Source: Lineolata rhizophorae
Lineage: Eukaryota; Ascomycota; Dothideomycetes; Lineolatales; Lineolataceae
Reading direction: 5' to 3'
DNA length: 64,000 bases
NCBI GenBank assembly: GCA_010093515.1
Contig: MU001677.1
Location: 333,654-397,653 of the forward strand
Of this stretch, positions 1 to 10,341 are shown one piece after another. The notes under the pieces were generated by a model. That model saw nothing but the letters and a program-made list of their open reading frames with translations, searched no databases and was not told the origin of the DNA. Made by a program: the position numbers and the translations under genes. Position 1 is the stretch's first letter, and every line of letters begins with the position of its first letter.

Positions 1-225
1 GCAGCGCAGGTGGCTGCTGAGGCATCTATAGCGCCTCAGGCATCAAAGAAGGCTCGTAGTGGTCGTCACCAGAGGGCTCAGCGAGGTATACGGCGCTGTA
101 GAAACTGTGGGGGGACTGGGCACAACGCGCGAACATGCAAAAAGGATGTGGAAGAGTCTTCTGAATCCGAGGCAAGCACGATTTCTATAAGTTCTCTCTG
201 CAATAGCGATGAAAATTCATGTTGA
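1..225 (+). mobile_element. 3' end of a pogo/Fot1-like transposase gene (truncated by window edge)
   Basis: The frame is open from base 1 to a TGA at 223-225, so only the C-terminal ~74 residues are present. They hold a basic stretch (KKARSGRHQRAQRG) and a CCHC zinc knuckle, CRNCGGTGHNARTC (C-x2-C-x4-H-x4-C), followed by an acidic/serine tail. A zinc knuckle ending in GHNxRTC at the extreme C-terminus is known from fungal pogo/Fot1 DDE transposases of the Tc1/mariner superfamily. The DDE catalytic core would lie left of the window, so activity cannot be judged. The putative inverted-repeat end just downstream supports the reading. A retroelement Gag tail is less likely, because the ORF ends here with no pol region following. 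Confidence 0.6.
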
Positions 226-246
226 TAATGGTTGCCAAGAAATTCT

Positions 247-289
247 GAGCGACTCGGTGGGGTGAGCGACTCGGTGGTGGAATACGTTA
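247..289. repeat. Putative terminal repeat of the pogo-like element with TA target site
   Basis: A 14-base word, GAGCGACTCGGTGG, occurs twice as direct repeats (247-260 and 264-277). The sequence then runs to ...ATACGT followed by TA at 288-289. Subterminal direct repeats and a TA target duplication are expected for Tc1/mariner-pogo elements. The matching left end is outside the window, so the inverted repeat itself cannot be confirmed. Confidence 0.45.
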
Positions 290-543
290 AGCAATCACCC
301 TTTATCTCTGATGCAACAATTAACCTCTTTCCCGAAGCACTTCTTGCGCGGCCCCCAGACTAAAAACACGCAGCCAGCCGTCCATACCCTCAGTCATGGA
401 GCAAAGACCCGAGCGCTTTCCAAATGGTACTATACAGCACTACGTATGAGGTCGGGCTGAATGTATGAGCCTACGTGGACTATTAAGAACGCCGCCCGTG
501 CTATTCGTAAGGTCATAGAAAGCGGAAGATGACGCACGTCTTA

Positions 544-2078
544 TCATTCGCTACGTTGGGCTGGCTTTTTAGTCGCCTTTTGCTTCACCCTTTGTAGACC
601 GTCTTTGGAGTTTTTGATTCCATCGCCGAATCCGATTTTCTTCGCAAAAGTTTGGGCTTCTTCGTAGTTCCGTTTCGCCTCGTCTAGTCTATCCTCCATT
701 TCTGCGAACTCTCCGAGGTTGTGCAAGGCCACGGCGCAACCCACGTCGCACTCGTCAGATCGATTTGTCCGGGGTATCTCGCCAGCAAGGGCAATGGATT
801 TATTGGCCCACTGGCGAGCTTGTGATATCAGTGTCTCCCGGCTGGGAGAAGACCAATACGGGGAAGCCGAAATAGCACCAGGGGGTGGGCTTTGTTGAGC
901 GAGTGATATGGAGAGGTTGTTCACTAGCGGAGTCAGCAGAATGCAAGGGAACTAGTAAAGGGACTCGCACTTAGAACAACGGAATGACACGAATCCTTCG
1001 GCGAGTGGGCCAAGGCCTGGAGGAATAGAGGGGTAGCGAGGTAGTGGCGGTCTCGTTCCTCGTAATGATGGGCGAGAACTGCTGTAGTTAGTGTAGGTGG
1101 AAAAATATATAAGGAGGAGATCTGTCGGAACCTTCTAATGCTGCGCCTGACTCTTCGTCATTTATCCAATCTTCTTCCCCTTCGAGAACGCCCTCCTTCT
1201 CTCTTCTTTGCTTTTCTTTCAGGTACGTCTCAACCGCAAAGACAAGGTTCTCCTCGGCTTTATCGCGCTTCTCGATATATCGTGATGAATAATATTCGCC
1301 TAGTTTTGCGCCCACCTGGATTAACCTCTTAAGCAAAAAGTTCCTTCGCGACGCGGGGTTCACTTCTGGTGTTTCGGGCTCGGATTGTTCCTCGTCATGC
1401 TGTTCCTCTCGCTGCTTTTTTTGCTCTTGTTGCCTCTTCAGTTCCTCCTTCCAGTCCTCGTGATCTTCTAGCCACTGCAAAGATTCGGCCTTCAAGGATT
1501 CCATTACTGCTATGGCGCGGGGAATATTCTCGATTTTCTCATAGAAAGCTGCGACTTTGATTTTCATGCCGACGACTTCCGGGCTCAAGGGATCCATGCC
1601 GAGTGCCTGTGCTACCTCGAACGCTTCGCGATAGTACTTGATTGCTTCTTTCGGCGCTAATCGCGCATCAGTGAAGTACAGGGCGCGTCGTAACTTGTTC
1701 GCCACAGGCTCTGGAAAGGCAGCGAATTCGCCGATGTAGTAGGTGGCAACGAAATAGTTCACCCACACGAGGCCGCCAAGGCCGACGAAGACGCTTAATG
1801 TCGTTAGGAAAAGACTCCGAACTCATGTGTATCGAATAGGTTGTCGCTTACACGCAGAGGGCGAGGGGAAACATTATAGGGTGTGACCTCAAAAGCTCCT
1901 TGGAGGCTTGCAGCGTTGATGCACGCCGTAGCTGTGATGGTGGGCGGTACCGTGTAGTCGCGCATTGCGGTCGCAATCGTAACCTTGCCACTACGTATGT
2001 GCGTTGCTGGCGAATTTGTGCGGGAGAGATGAGCTGCGGTCTTCTGAAAGCCGCATGGCTAAAAGGGCGGAGGAACAT
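544..2078 (-). CDS. Mitochondrial TPR membrane protein, MGR3-like i-AAA protease adaptor
   Basis: Four exons: 2078-1852, 1793-1132, 1081-971 and 923-544, giving 459 residues. All introns have GT..AG ends and phases match. Exon 1 encodes an Arg-rich, acid-poor N-terminus typical of a mitochondrial presequence. The exon 1/2 junction creates one transmembrane segment (MFPLALCVVFVGLGGLVW, about residues 69-91). TPR-like helices follow (KEAIKYYREAFEVAQALGMD), then a charged Lys/Glu/Gln linker, then further TPR repeats with HHYEERDRHYLATPLFLQAL and LMNNLSISLAQQ. Yeast Mgr3 has the same plan (presequence, single TM, TPRs in the intermembrane space) and acts as a substrate adaptor of the Yme1 i-AAA protease. 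The family assignment is by architecture and remembered motifs, so the exact orthology is an inference. It shares a 231-base divergent promoter with the HMCES-like gene. Confidence 0.75.
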
Positions 2079-2309
2079 TGCATTGGTTTGTAGAGAAAAT
2101 TGAATTGGATGAGAAGGTGGTCTCGAGCCAAAGTCAACGGGACATTTCGAAGGTTGGCCCGATTAGTAACAGTAGCACGCTAATTTACCACGTGCGATCA
2201 TCGTAGTGCTACAGACGTTTTAGCCCCGCCTCGCGCCCAGTAGACATTTCATTTCCTCTGCACACCTGCGAGCACCCGTGTTGTTGTCGATCCGCGTATC
2301 AATGGAACC
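2079..2309. promoter_or_regulatory. Divergent promoter, MGR3-like / HMCES-like
   Basis: 231 bases separate the two start codons of genes running in opposite directions, so both promoters must lie here or overlap the neighbouring exons. I see no unambiguous TATA box or named factor site. Confidence 0.5.
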
Positions 2310-3751
2310 ATGTGCGGCAGATATGCCCTTGCTTTGGTAAGATTCTAACGCCAATACCTACTTAACCTAGCAGCAGCCATTGTTTGGGGAGAACTGAACA
2401 ACGTCTAGCGTCCTTCAGAGGTTAGGCATGAGCTAGAAAGCTCGCAGATGCCCTGCGATGATGCTCCGGCAGATGGTGCTGTGAAGCAAAGCCATAATTT
2501 CGCGCCGGGGTATTATGGCTTGGTTTACAGAGCAGACGTACCGGACCGAGGGGCTGGAGACACAGATAACAAGGTCGGGGAGTCGGCGGACATGCACGAA
2601 GTTATTAAAGAAATCGAGGCCCAGAAAAGCTTTCGCCACCCTAAGATAGGGTATAAGCTCCAGGCAATGAAATGGGGTAATTTCTTCCCCACGCAGCGTT
2701 GTGGTAATCAATGGAGGGGCTTTGAATCGCTGATCGCGCACTAGGGTTGATTCCATTTTGGACAAAACGAACCCCGGATTATGGTTCCGTGATGCGAACT
2801 ATAAATTGCCGCGACGACTCGCTTATCGAAAATCGAGGAATGTGGACGACCATGAAACGACAGAAACGGTGCGTTGTGGTGTGCCAAGGATTTTACGAGT
2901 GGTTGAAGAAGAACGGTGGGAAAGAGAAGATCCCGCATTTCGTAAAGCGCAAGGACGGTCAACTCATGTGCTTTGCGGGGCTGTGGGATTGCGTTAAATT
3001 TGAAGGTATGCGTCTCGATGCGTCTGGTGGAGGTTTGGCGAATCGCTTAAATTTGATCGCAGATTCGGATGAGAAGTTGTTCACTTACTCCATTATTACG
3101 ACGAACTCTAACAAGCATCTCAGCTTTCTCCACGACCGTATGCCTGTGATTCTTGACAACGGCTCGGAAGAAATGAGAAAGTGGCTCGACCCAGCTCGGA
3201 CAGAGTGGACCATAGACTTGCAGTCCCTACTCAAGCCTTACGGAGGAGAGCTCGAATGCTATCCCGTATCCAGAGATGTAGGAAAGGTGGGAAATGACTC
3301 ACCTTCTTTCGTGATACCAATAAATAGCTCCGAGAACAAGAGCAACATCGCAAACTTCTTCGGTAATCAGAAGAAAAGCGCAAAGCGAGAGCACGCTGGG
3401 GTTAGGGAGCAAGAGAGGAAGGACGAAAGTACGCGCTACATCGCGCGTCCCAAGCGAGAGGGTTCGGGGAAAACACTCTCAGACTCCGAGACTGCGGGAG
3501 AAACTCGAAATGATTCTGGAGCTGTCAAACAAGGCGTCAAGCGGGAACTTAGCGACTCTGGGAGTCCGTCGGCACCTAGCATCCATGCTGACAAGGCTTC
3601 GAAAGTGTCACCGAACAAGGGGCCCCTTCAATCACCGTCGAAGTCGATTAGGACTACAAGAAACGTGAGCGGCAATGCTAAACAGACGGACCAAAGCCCA
3701 AGCAAGGGTCCAAATGGTACTAGGAAAATCACCGCTTTCTTCAGAAAGTGA
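2310..3751 (+). CDS. HMCES/SRAP-domain abasic-site crosslinking protein
   Basis: Three exons: 2310-2336, 2409-2676 and 2745-3751 (433 residues). The start is fixed by the MCGRYALAL motif, because SRAP proteins need Cys2 exposed after Met removal. The short first exon is easily missed. Other SRAP marks are NFAPG (Asn39), the WGLIPFW core formed across intron 2, the catalytic Glu150 in GFYEW, and His228 in LHDRMPVIL. Known family role: Cys2 forms a thiazolidine DNA-protein crosslink with abasic sites in single-stranded DNA and shields them at replication forks. After residue ~290 comes a charged low-complexity tail, long compared with bacterial YedK. It carries two IxxFF motifs, at 300-304 (KSNIANFFG) and at the very C-terminus (KITAFFRK, 427-433). 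These look like degenerate PCNA-interacting (PIP) boxes lacking the Gln. The next gene downstream encodes an AlkB-like enzyme. Confidence 0.9.
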
Positions 3752-5119
3752 ACGGTCAGCCTGAGTAGTAACCTTTGGAGGTTAACACTTTGACGCATGG
3801 CAACAGCCGTCAGAAACGGACTTTCTGAAAACTCAATTACCGACCCCCAGATCGTGATCAAGGCTATGCTAAGATATGTGGGCAACACTATTTTCCGAGT
3901 CCTCCATATTACTCGGAATGTAAGCATTGGAACGATGCTCGAGTAGCGTTCTTTGCTTCCGGCGAGATCGAAAACGTGGCATTGGTTCACCTGCGATCTG
4001 GAGTTATATCATTTCATACACACAAGCGAAAGACTCTTGGGCACTTGCGAATAGTCTATTGTTTGCTGTTGGGCTGGAACAGTGACCTTGCCTCAGTATT
4101 GTAATTGCGTCTGCGGGCTGACAATAGTGCTCCAAGAAACAAAACTCAAGTCTGATTTGTCAGTAGCATGCGCGACAGTTTCACGCGTCCTGTACGTTAC
4201 GGTCATGCCCCTCAATCCCTCGTGCTAGGTGCGGTTAGAGCAGATCAATTTCTCTTTGTGGGTACTGCCGGGCGTTGGCGGTGAGAAGCACGCGAGACCT
4301 CCGTGTCCGGCATCAGCCACTGGCGAGCCATTGCGAATAGAGCTAGGTTCGTCCTCGGGCCGAATGTGTTCCCGGAGCATGTGGTGCCTTGGACTCGGCT
4401 GTAGAGACACTGCCTGCACGTCGATCATCCCGTTCTCTAGTACATATGTACGTGCAGACGGCTGGGATGTACGCGTAAGGGGGATTGCCTCACTAGAAGG
4501 TTTCGGGGAACCCGGCATCATTGCGCCTGCCGGCTTCACAACAGGGTGACGGCCTGAGATAAGTGAGGCGAATGCACACCATAAAGGAGGGATGGACTAC
4601 GGAATAGGATGACGGACTCTGCGACGAGAGGCGCCTGTGCTCCGCCGCCGTAATTATCGGACCGAGTCATTGGCGAGAGGCCGCTGGCGGCGGTGAAAGG
4701 AATCGCCGCCTGTACCCGTTTCGGCCTCCGTTCTCGGGCTGCACCACTCATGCGCCGGCCCGCATCCGCGCGGCACGATCGTTTTTCTGCCGTCGGTTGT
4801 CCCCGGGTCTTTCTGCGTCCCGCTGCGCGCTGCCACCTAATGGCTCGGACGCGAGGCATGAGAATAAAGTGATACACACCTTCCCGGTGCCACTGCGCCC
4901 TTAGTTTCCTTCGCCCATCTGCCTCTCCGTCTCTTCCTGCGGCGTTGATTTCTCGTTGCTCCTACCATGAACGCTGCCCGTTTGAGCTTCGCTGTTTATC
5001 CGCACGGCCACCCGGTCCTTCTGCCGTCATTTCGTCTCGCCTAAAGGCTTTCCTCTCTCGTTTCTTCTGGACGTTGTGCGTGTGTCTCAACCGCTGATTT
5101 CGTTCGAGCATGATCAGTC
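3752..5119. other. Intergenic region and 5' leader of the fusion gene
   Basis: I see no coding sequence I can support. ORFs of about 100 codons on both strands around 4225-4877 have no recognisable motif and overlap each other antisense. The last ~300 bases are pyrimidine-rich (CTTTCC, TTCTTC runs), as expected for a fungal promoter/5' UTR of the gene starting at 5120. Confidence 0.5.
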
Positions 5120-8100
5120 ATGTCTTCTTTGTTGGATCTTCTTACCCAGCGCCAACCTCAGTTTCAGACTCACCAGGCCTTGGTCATCATTGGTCTCCAG
5201 AATGACTTCGTTTCGCAGGATGGCAAACTGCCAGTCACCCACCCGCCCGGCTTGGTGGACCGCATTAAATCTCTTGTTCCTGTGTTTCGCGAGTCCGCTG
5301 GAGACGTCATCTGGGTCCGCACCGCCTTCGAGGCAGAGCGTGCGGTCAACGACGGGTCCGACGACCAACCTGATCGCGACACCGTTGTCACCGGAGAAGT
5401 TGACCAGGTTGGCGGTGACGGCTCGGACGAGGATAGCGATGATGTCTCGTCCACTGTGCTAGCCACAACTTCGAGGTCCGAACGGTCCCGAAACAGGGCG
5501 ATGGACCTAATCAAGCGAATTTCGGCGCGGAAACGGACGGCTCGATCCAAGGCTCCTCCGTTGCCTCCGGACGAGGAAGAGCTATTCTTGTCCCGGACAT
5601 CTTCTCGGGAGCCTTGCTGTCTACCAGGAAGCCGTGGAGCAGATCTAATAGACGACGTTAAGCAGCTTATGGATCAGAATGCCGACGTTGTTGTCACTAA
5701 GTCCCATTATTCTGCTCTAAACTCTACCACTTTACTCCTTATCCTGCGAACTAGGCTCATCACCGAACTCTACATTTGTGGGTGTATGACAAACATCTCC
5801 GTATACGCAACTGCTTTGGATGCTGCTCGGCATGGACTTGCCATAAATCTTATTGATGATTGCCTCGGCTATCGAAAGTCCTCGAGGCACGCCGACGCTA
5901 TGAAGCAAATGATCGAATTGATGGGGGCGAGCGTCACTTCGAGTGCAGAGATGCTCTCAGAGCTGTCTAAGCACCCTGACGATGAGGCCGCAATCGAGGA
6001 ATCGGGTCCGACAGATGACGTGAGACAGGACACTGACGCTCTTGAAAAGATGGTTGAGGAAATGAAACTGGAGGATAAATCTTCAACTGCTGCTGTTCGT
6101 GGCCCCGAGGGGGACCGGAGAGGTCCTGAAGTATCATCCAAGGACCGGAAAGGGAGGAGTAATCCCAAAAAGCGAGAGAAGCAAGGCCACGGAACCCTTT
6201 ACAGGATCCCGCAGGGTCGAGAGGATGTCAAGGAAAACGCGGTCATCAAGTCCAAATCTCAGCTTCGTATGCGCCCTCGAAAAGCTTCGCCAATGGACAT
6301 TCCCCCTCAGCCATCTGCCGAGGCTGGAGAACCAGCCTCTTTGAAGGGGCAACCAAACCCGCAAAAGAAAGAAAAAGATGCTCTGGAAGCAGAGCAAACG
6401 ACGCGCTCCGGCAGTGGAACAAATCTAGCTACGGAAAGTCGGATAAATGAAGAGCCAAGTTGTCAACCGGAACTTCAAAAAGGATCCTCGCAAGAAACAG
6501 AGCCTACATCAGCCACACCAAAAACCGGAGACGCTCGTAGGACGCAAGCTCCCCACCCAGGCGTGAGATCATCTTCAAAATCGACTGTACCTGCGTCTGA
6601 TTCCTTCAAGGATCAGCGGACTTCCGAACGACCTCGCTCTCATCAGACGCCCAGAATCCGGACTTCAACAGGTTATGCAACCTCGACTATGGCTAAGCAA
6701 GAGCTATCGCAAGATATAGAGAGTCAGGATGAGGGCGACAGCATTACCTCAAGTTCGATTTCAAATGGAAGACGGAGGGGTAGTAAGTTGCAATCGCTGG
6801 CGACGTTCCCAACCTTGGGACCAGGCGACAAGATAGGTGAGGGAGATTGCCATGTTGTCCATGACCTTATCCCCTCGACTGAAACAGATTTTGTGGAGCA
6901 AAGAAAGACTCTCAGAGACACCATTTTCGAACGACTATACAATGAAGTACGGTGGCAAAAGATGTACCATGCTGAAGGGGAAGTTCCTCGTTTAGTATGC
7001 GTGCAGGGATCATTCGACAGAGATGGCGCTATGCCTGTGTACCGACACCCGGCGGACCAGTCTCTCCCACTCATGCATTTCTCGCCTGCGGTTCAGCTCG
7101 TCCGCCAGCGCGTTCAACGCGTAGTGAAGCATCAGGTGAACCACGTCTTGATACAACTCTACCGAACTGGCAATGACTATATCTCGGAACATTCAGATAA
7201 GACTCTAGACATTGTACAAGGCTCCAAAATTGTGAACGTCAGCTTTGGAGCACAGCGCACCATGCGACTTCGGACCAAGAAGTCCGCAGCGAGTTCTGGA
7301 CCAAATCCGGAGATCCGTGACGACAACATGACCCTACGCAATACACAGCGCATCCATATGCCGCACAACAGTATGTTCATCATGGGCCTTGAAACGAATG
7401 AACGCTGGCTTCATGGCATCCAACCGGATAGGCGGCGTGCCCAGGACCGCTCACCACCAGAGCTCGCCTTCTCCGGCATGCGAATCAGCCTAACATTCCG
7501 TCATATCGGTACATTCCTATCCGCGTCTAGTTTAGAAATTTGGGGCCAGGGAGCGACTGGAAAGACCCGACAATCTTCTTGTTCTGTCGTCAATGGTGAC
7601 GATGAAGTCACGGGGGCTATGATTCACGCCTTTGGTGTGGAAAATCAATCATCGACGTTTGATTGGAGTGGAGTGTATGGAATCGGTTTCAACGTGCTGC
7701 ATTTTCGCGAGCCGCCATTAGAAGCACCGTTACTCTTTGCTGGATCACGCCACGTTGATACGCTGCGCGTGAGTATATGGCTTAAAGATCGTGGGGTTAA
7801 TTTTAGCTTACCCGAGCAACCTAAATTGGCCGAAGAATATGCTTATGCAAACCGACCTATAGAGTTCCGGGACGTGGACAAATGGCATTCGCAAATTTGT
7901 GGTGTTGTACCGATTCTGATCTATCTGGATCGATTTCATCCCTTCGCCGAGGGCAGCGACGTTGGTCCGGGAGATTGGCGAAGGGAAGCGGGTGCTGTGT
8001 ACGAGGTGTTGCTTAGGAGTGAAGATGTGCTTCGCAAATGGATTGATGCGCGGCTAGAGCTCCTAGAGCAGACTATTGAACCGGAAGAGTCGGAATTTGT

Positions 8101-8338
8101 AGATGTTCTACGTGGTCTGGAGAGCCTATTTTCGACGCGCGGGTGTCGGTTCGTAGGCGGCGAGTACTTTTCCATTGCTGACAGTGCCCTCTGGCCTGTT
8201 GTCGACGACGTTGCGCGCAACTGGAGTGGCTTCACTCGCTCTAGATTTCCGGAGCTCGTAAAGTGGAGAAGTACAGTCTGGCACGAAAGGGGGGCGGTTA
8301 GGGAGGTCGTCAGGGACTGGAAGGAAGTGGCTCCGTAA
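5120..8338 (+). CDS. Isochorismatase-like / AlkB-like 2OG-Fe(II) dioxygenase / GST-like fusion protein
   Basis: A single 1072-codon ORF with no intron needed. Residues ~17-260 form an isochorismatase-like cysteine-hydrolase fold: LVIIGLQNDF with Asp29, Lys194 in TKSHYSAL, and CGCMTNISVYATALDA. In active family members the residue in the NIS position is the nucleophilic Cys. Here it is Ser227, although Cys220 and Cys222 lie nearby. Residues ~270-590 are a charged Ser/Lys/Pro-rich linker. Residues ~600-800 are an AlkB-type double-stranded beta-helix: His691-x-Asp693, distal His765, and RISLTFR (Arg788, Arg794), matching the AlkB RxNLTFR signature for 2-oxoglutarate and substrate. Residues ~840-1070 look GST-like, with a thioredoxin-fold half and a helical half containing an S-x-x-D N-cap (FSIADSALWP). 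The AlkB part predicts oxidative repair or demethylation of alkylated nucleic acid. The roles of the outer domains are unknown. Confidence 0.85.
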   Translation: MSSLLDLLTQRQPQFQTHQALVIIGLQNDFVSQDGKLPVTHPPGLVDRIKSLVPVFRESAGDVIWVRTAFEAERAVNDGSDDQPDRDTVVTGEVDQVGGDGSDEDSDDVSSTVLATTSRSERSRNRAMDLIKRISARKRTARSKAPPLPPDEEELFLSRTSSREPCCLPGSRGADLIDDVKQLMDQNADVVVTKSHYSALNSTTLLLILRTRLITELYICGCMTNISVYATALDAARHGLAINLIDDCLGYRKSSRHADAMKQMIELMGASVTSSAEMLSELSKHPDDEAAIEESGPTDDVRQDTDALEKMVEEMKLEDKSSTAAVRGPEGDRRGPEVSSKDRKGRSNPKKREKQGHGTLYRIPQGREDVKENAVIKSKSQLRMRPRKASPMDIPPQPSAEAGEPASLKGQPNPQKKEKDALEAEQTTRSGSGTNLATESRINEEPSCQPELQKGSSQETEPTSATPKTGDARRTQAPHPGVRSSSKSTVPASDSFKDQRTSERPRSHQTPRIRTSTGYATSTMAKQELSQDIESQDEGDSITSSSISNGRRRGSKLQSLATFPTLGPGDKIGEGDCHVVHDLIPSTETDFVEQRKTLRDTIFERLYNEVRWQKMYHAEGEVPRLVCVQGSFDRDGAMPVYRHPADQSLPLMHFSPAVQLVRQRVQRVVKHQVNHVLIQLYRTGNDYISEHSDKTLDIVQGSKIVNVSFGAQRTMRLRTKKSAASSGPNPEIRDDNMTLRNTQRIHMPHNSMFIMGLETNERWLHGIQPDRRRAQDRSPPELAFSGMRISLTFRHIGTFLSASSLEIWGQGATGKTRQSSCSVVNGDDEVTGAMIHAFGVENQSSTFDWSGVYGIGFNVLHFREPPLEAPLLFAGSRHVDTLRVSIWLKDRGVNFSLPEQPKLAEEYAYANRPIEFRDVDKWHSQICGVVPILIYLDRFHPFAEGSDVGPGDWRREAGAVYEVLLRSEDVLRKWIDARLELLEQTIEPEESEFVDVLRGLESLFSTRGCRFVGGEYFSIADSALWPVVDDVARNWSGFTRSRFPELVKWRSTVWHERGAVREVVRDWKEVAP

Positions 8339-9079
8339 GTGGCGTTGGTCTACGTTCTATTGGGGGAAATCTACCCACATTCTAACATTATGAGAACAGT
8401 AAACGTTCTCTGCTATTTAATTGACATGAAGTAATGAATTATTTTTATTGTTTGAAGTATAATTTAGCATACAAACTTATTCTTAATAACTATGTGCATG
8501 CAAAGGCTTAATTCTACCGTGCTCGCTTACATCCGTTGTTGAGTCTGCGCCGGTTAGGTTGGAGATATAGTCATACACTCGTCTCATCTACCCAAAACTA
8601 GTAAAGATCTCGTCTCAAGCAAATACTATCAATAATGGTAACACTTCATCATTGATTCATGGAGGTACGGTTTAAATTCGTCTAGAAAATAATCTTCCAA
8701 GTCCAACTTAGATGGAAAGTTTCGCATGATAATTATTTGTCTAGACTACAGAATAAGGTTATCTCCTATTGCACTAGTCACAAAATAATACTCGCAGCCC
8801 TTTGTACTGCTTTATTTTTCTAGAACGAGCTAAATGGCCGTTGAAAGCTAGCATATCCGATGCTCTTAGCACCTGGGTAAACCTGTAACGTTTGGTCTCA
8901 CGTGAATCTGCCTGCTGTAATTCGGTCTTGCCGAGGCAAATTGCGGGTCGCCAATGGAAACTCGGCTCGGAACTTCAGCCATTCGTCTCTGTCTTACCTC
9001 TCAGCTTCCCGGAACTCAAGAATTTTCCTTCGTTAACAGCATATATTCAAAAGTGCCGTTCTGCCTGAAGTTCGATATA
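8339..9079. other. AT-rich intergenic spacer
   Basis: The stretch 8390-8870 is visibly AT-rich, with runs such as TTATTTTTATTG and no open coding frame, unlike the adjacent exons. This is compatible with old decayed (possibly RIP-mutated) DNA or simple 3' flank. An ATG at 8954 is in frame with the next gene and would add 42 residues, but those residues resemble no isomerase N-terminus. Confidence 0.5.
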
Positions 9080-10341
9080 ATGGCGGGCGAGACCTTCAAG
9101 TACCAGTTTTTCAATGTCTCCTTTCCGGAAGAGCATGTTGCGCATGTGGAAATCAACCGTCAGGACAAGTTGAATGCATTCATAGAAGAGTAAGCTAGTC
9201 GACGATCGGTTCGGCTTTGACCAAGTGGGCTTGTTTATGGCCGCTCCGAGGCACCCAAGTTTCCCGTCTTATTCAAATTTAGTCTGTATTGCATACTAGA
9301 TCTAATGCATTCCTGATAGAATGTGGCTCAGCATGGGCAAGATATTCAACAGACTTTCTCACGATCCCAACGTCCGAGTCATTGTCCTCACAGGGGCTGG
9401 CGAGAAGGCCTACACAGCAGGCTTGGATGTTCAGGTATGAAATTGGTCACTCCTTCTCTCTGACCAATGCTAAAAGCGAAAGGCCGCGTCTGAGGGAATG
9501 CTGAGTGATTCCGGGGATGATCCTGCGAGGGTAAGAGTTGAACCCAGATGCTTACGACTTCAAGCTTCTTCTTGCTGCTCACTGGCTCCTATAGAAAGCG
9601 AACAACAATCGCCGCTATATTCTTGAGTTCCAGGACTGTGTGTCGGCAATTGAGAAGTGCGAAAAACGTAAGTCATCGTCCACCACTTGCGACCTCCCAT
9701 CGTACAGATAGATGTTTCTGGGGCCTTATTTTGTTTTCCTGGCTGCGCTAGTCTTTGATTCTCACCGTTGCTCAATACCTAGCCGTGATTACCGTGCTTC
9801 ATGGATACGCTTTCGGGCTTGCTATTGACATGTCTCTCTGCTGCGATATCCGCCTCTGCGCAGCGACAACACAATTTTGCGTTAAGGAGGTCGACATTGG
9901 GGTTGCCGCCGACATTGGGACGCTGTCACGGCTACCCAAAGCCGTAGCAAGTGCCTCGTGGGTGAAAGACGTCTCGTTGACAGCACGTGTATTTGATGCT
10001 GCGGAGGCCCTGCGGGTTGGGTTTGTTAGCAGCGTTCATCATGATAAGCAGGCTGCCGTCAAGGCTGCTCTGACGCTCGCAACTAAGATCGCGAGCAAGA
10101 GTCCGGTTGCAGTGCTGGGAACGAAGGAGCTGATTAATTATTCTCGAGACCATTCGGTAGCGGATGGTAAGTGGCGGCATCCCTTGCAAGTTTGATGAAA
10201 GTTCGAACGCTAACAAGGTCTAACTCAATAGGGTTGAATTACACTGCTGCATGGAATAGCGCTATGATTCAAACCAATGATGTAAAAGGTGCATTTCTCT
10301 CCGGGTTGCAGAAGAGGAAGCCAACATTCGAGAAACTATAA
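9080..10341 (+). CDS. Delta(3,5)-Delta(2,4)-dienoyl-CoA isomerase-like enoyl-CoA hydratase/isomerase
   Basis: Six exons: 9080-9189, 9320-9434, 9483-9530, 9595-9667, 9783-10166 and 10232-10341, giving 279 residues with all phases consistent. Crotonase-fold motifs are the oxyanion-hole strand (VIVLTGAGEKAYTAGLDV) and HGYAFGLAIDMSLCCDIR. The segment FCVKEVDIGVAADIGTLSRLPK matches the dienoyl-CoA isomerase (ECH1/Dci1) subfamily. All three acidic residues known for rat ECH1 have counterparts: Asp137 (CDIR), Glu151 (KEVD) and Asp159 (AADIG). The enzyme would move conjugated double bases of 3,5-dienoyl-CoA during beta-oxidation of unsaturated fatty acids. The C-terminus, FEKL, is not a canonical PTS1 (SKL-type), so peroxisomal location is uncertain. 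The start at 9080 fits the family length; an in-frame upstream ATG at 9080-126 exists. Confidence 0.88.
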
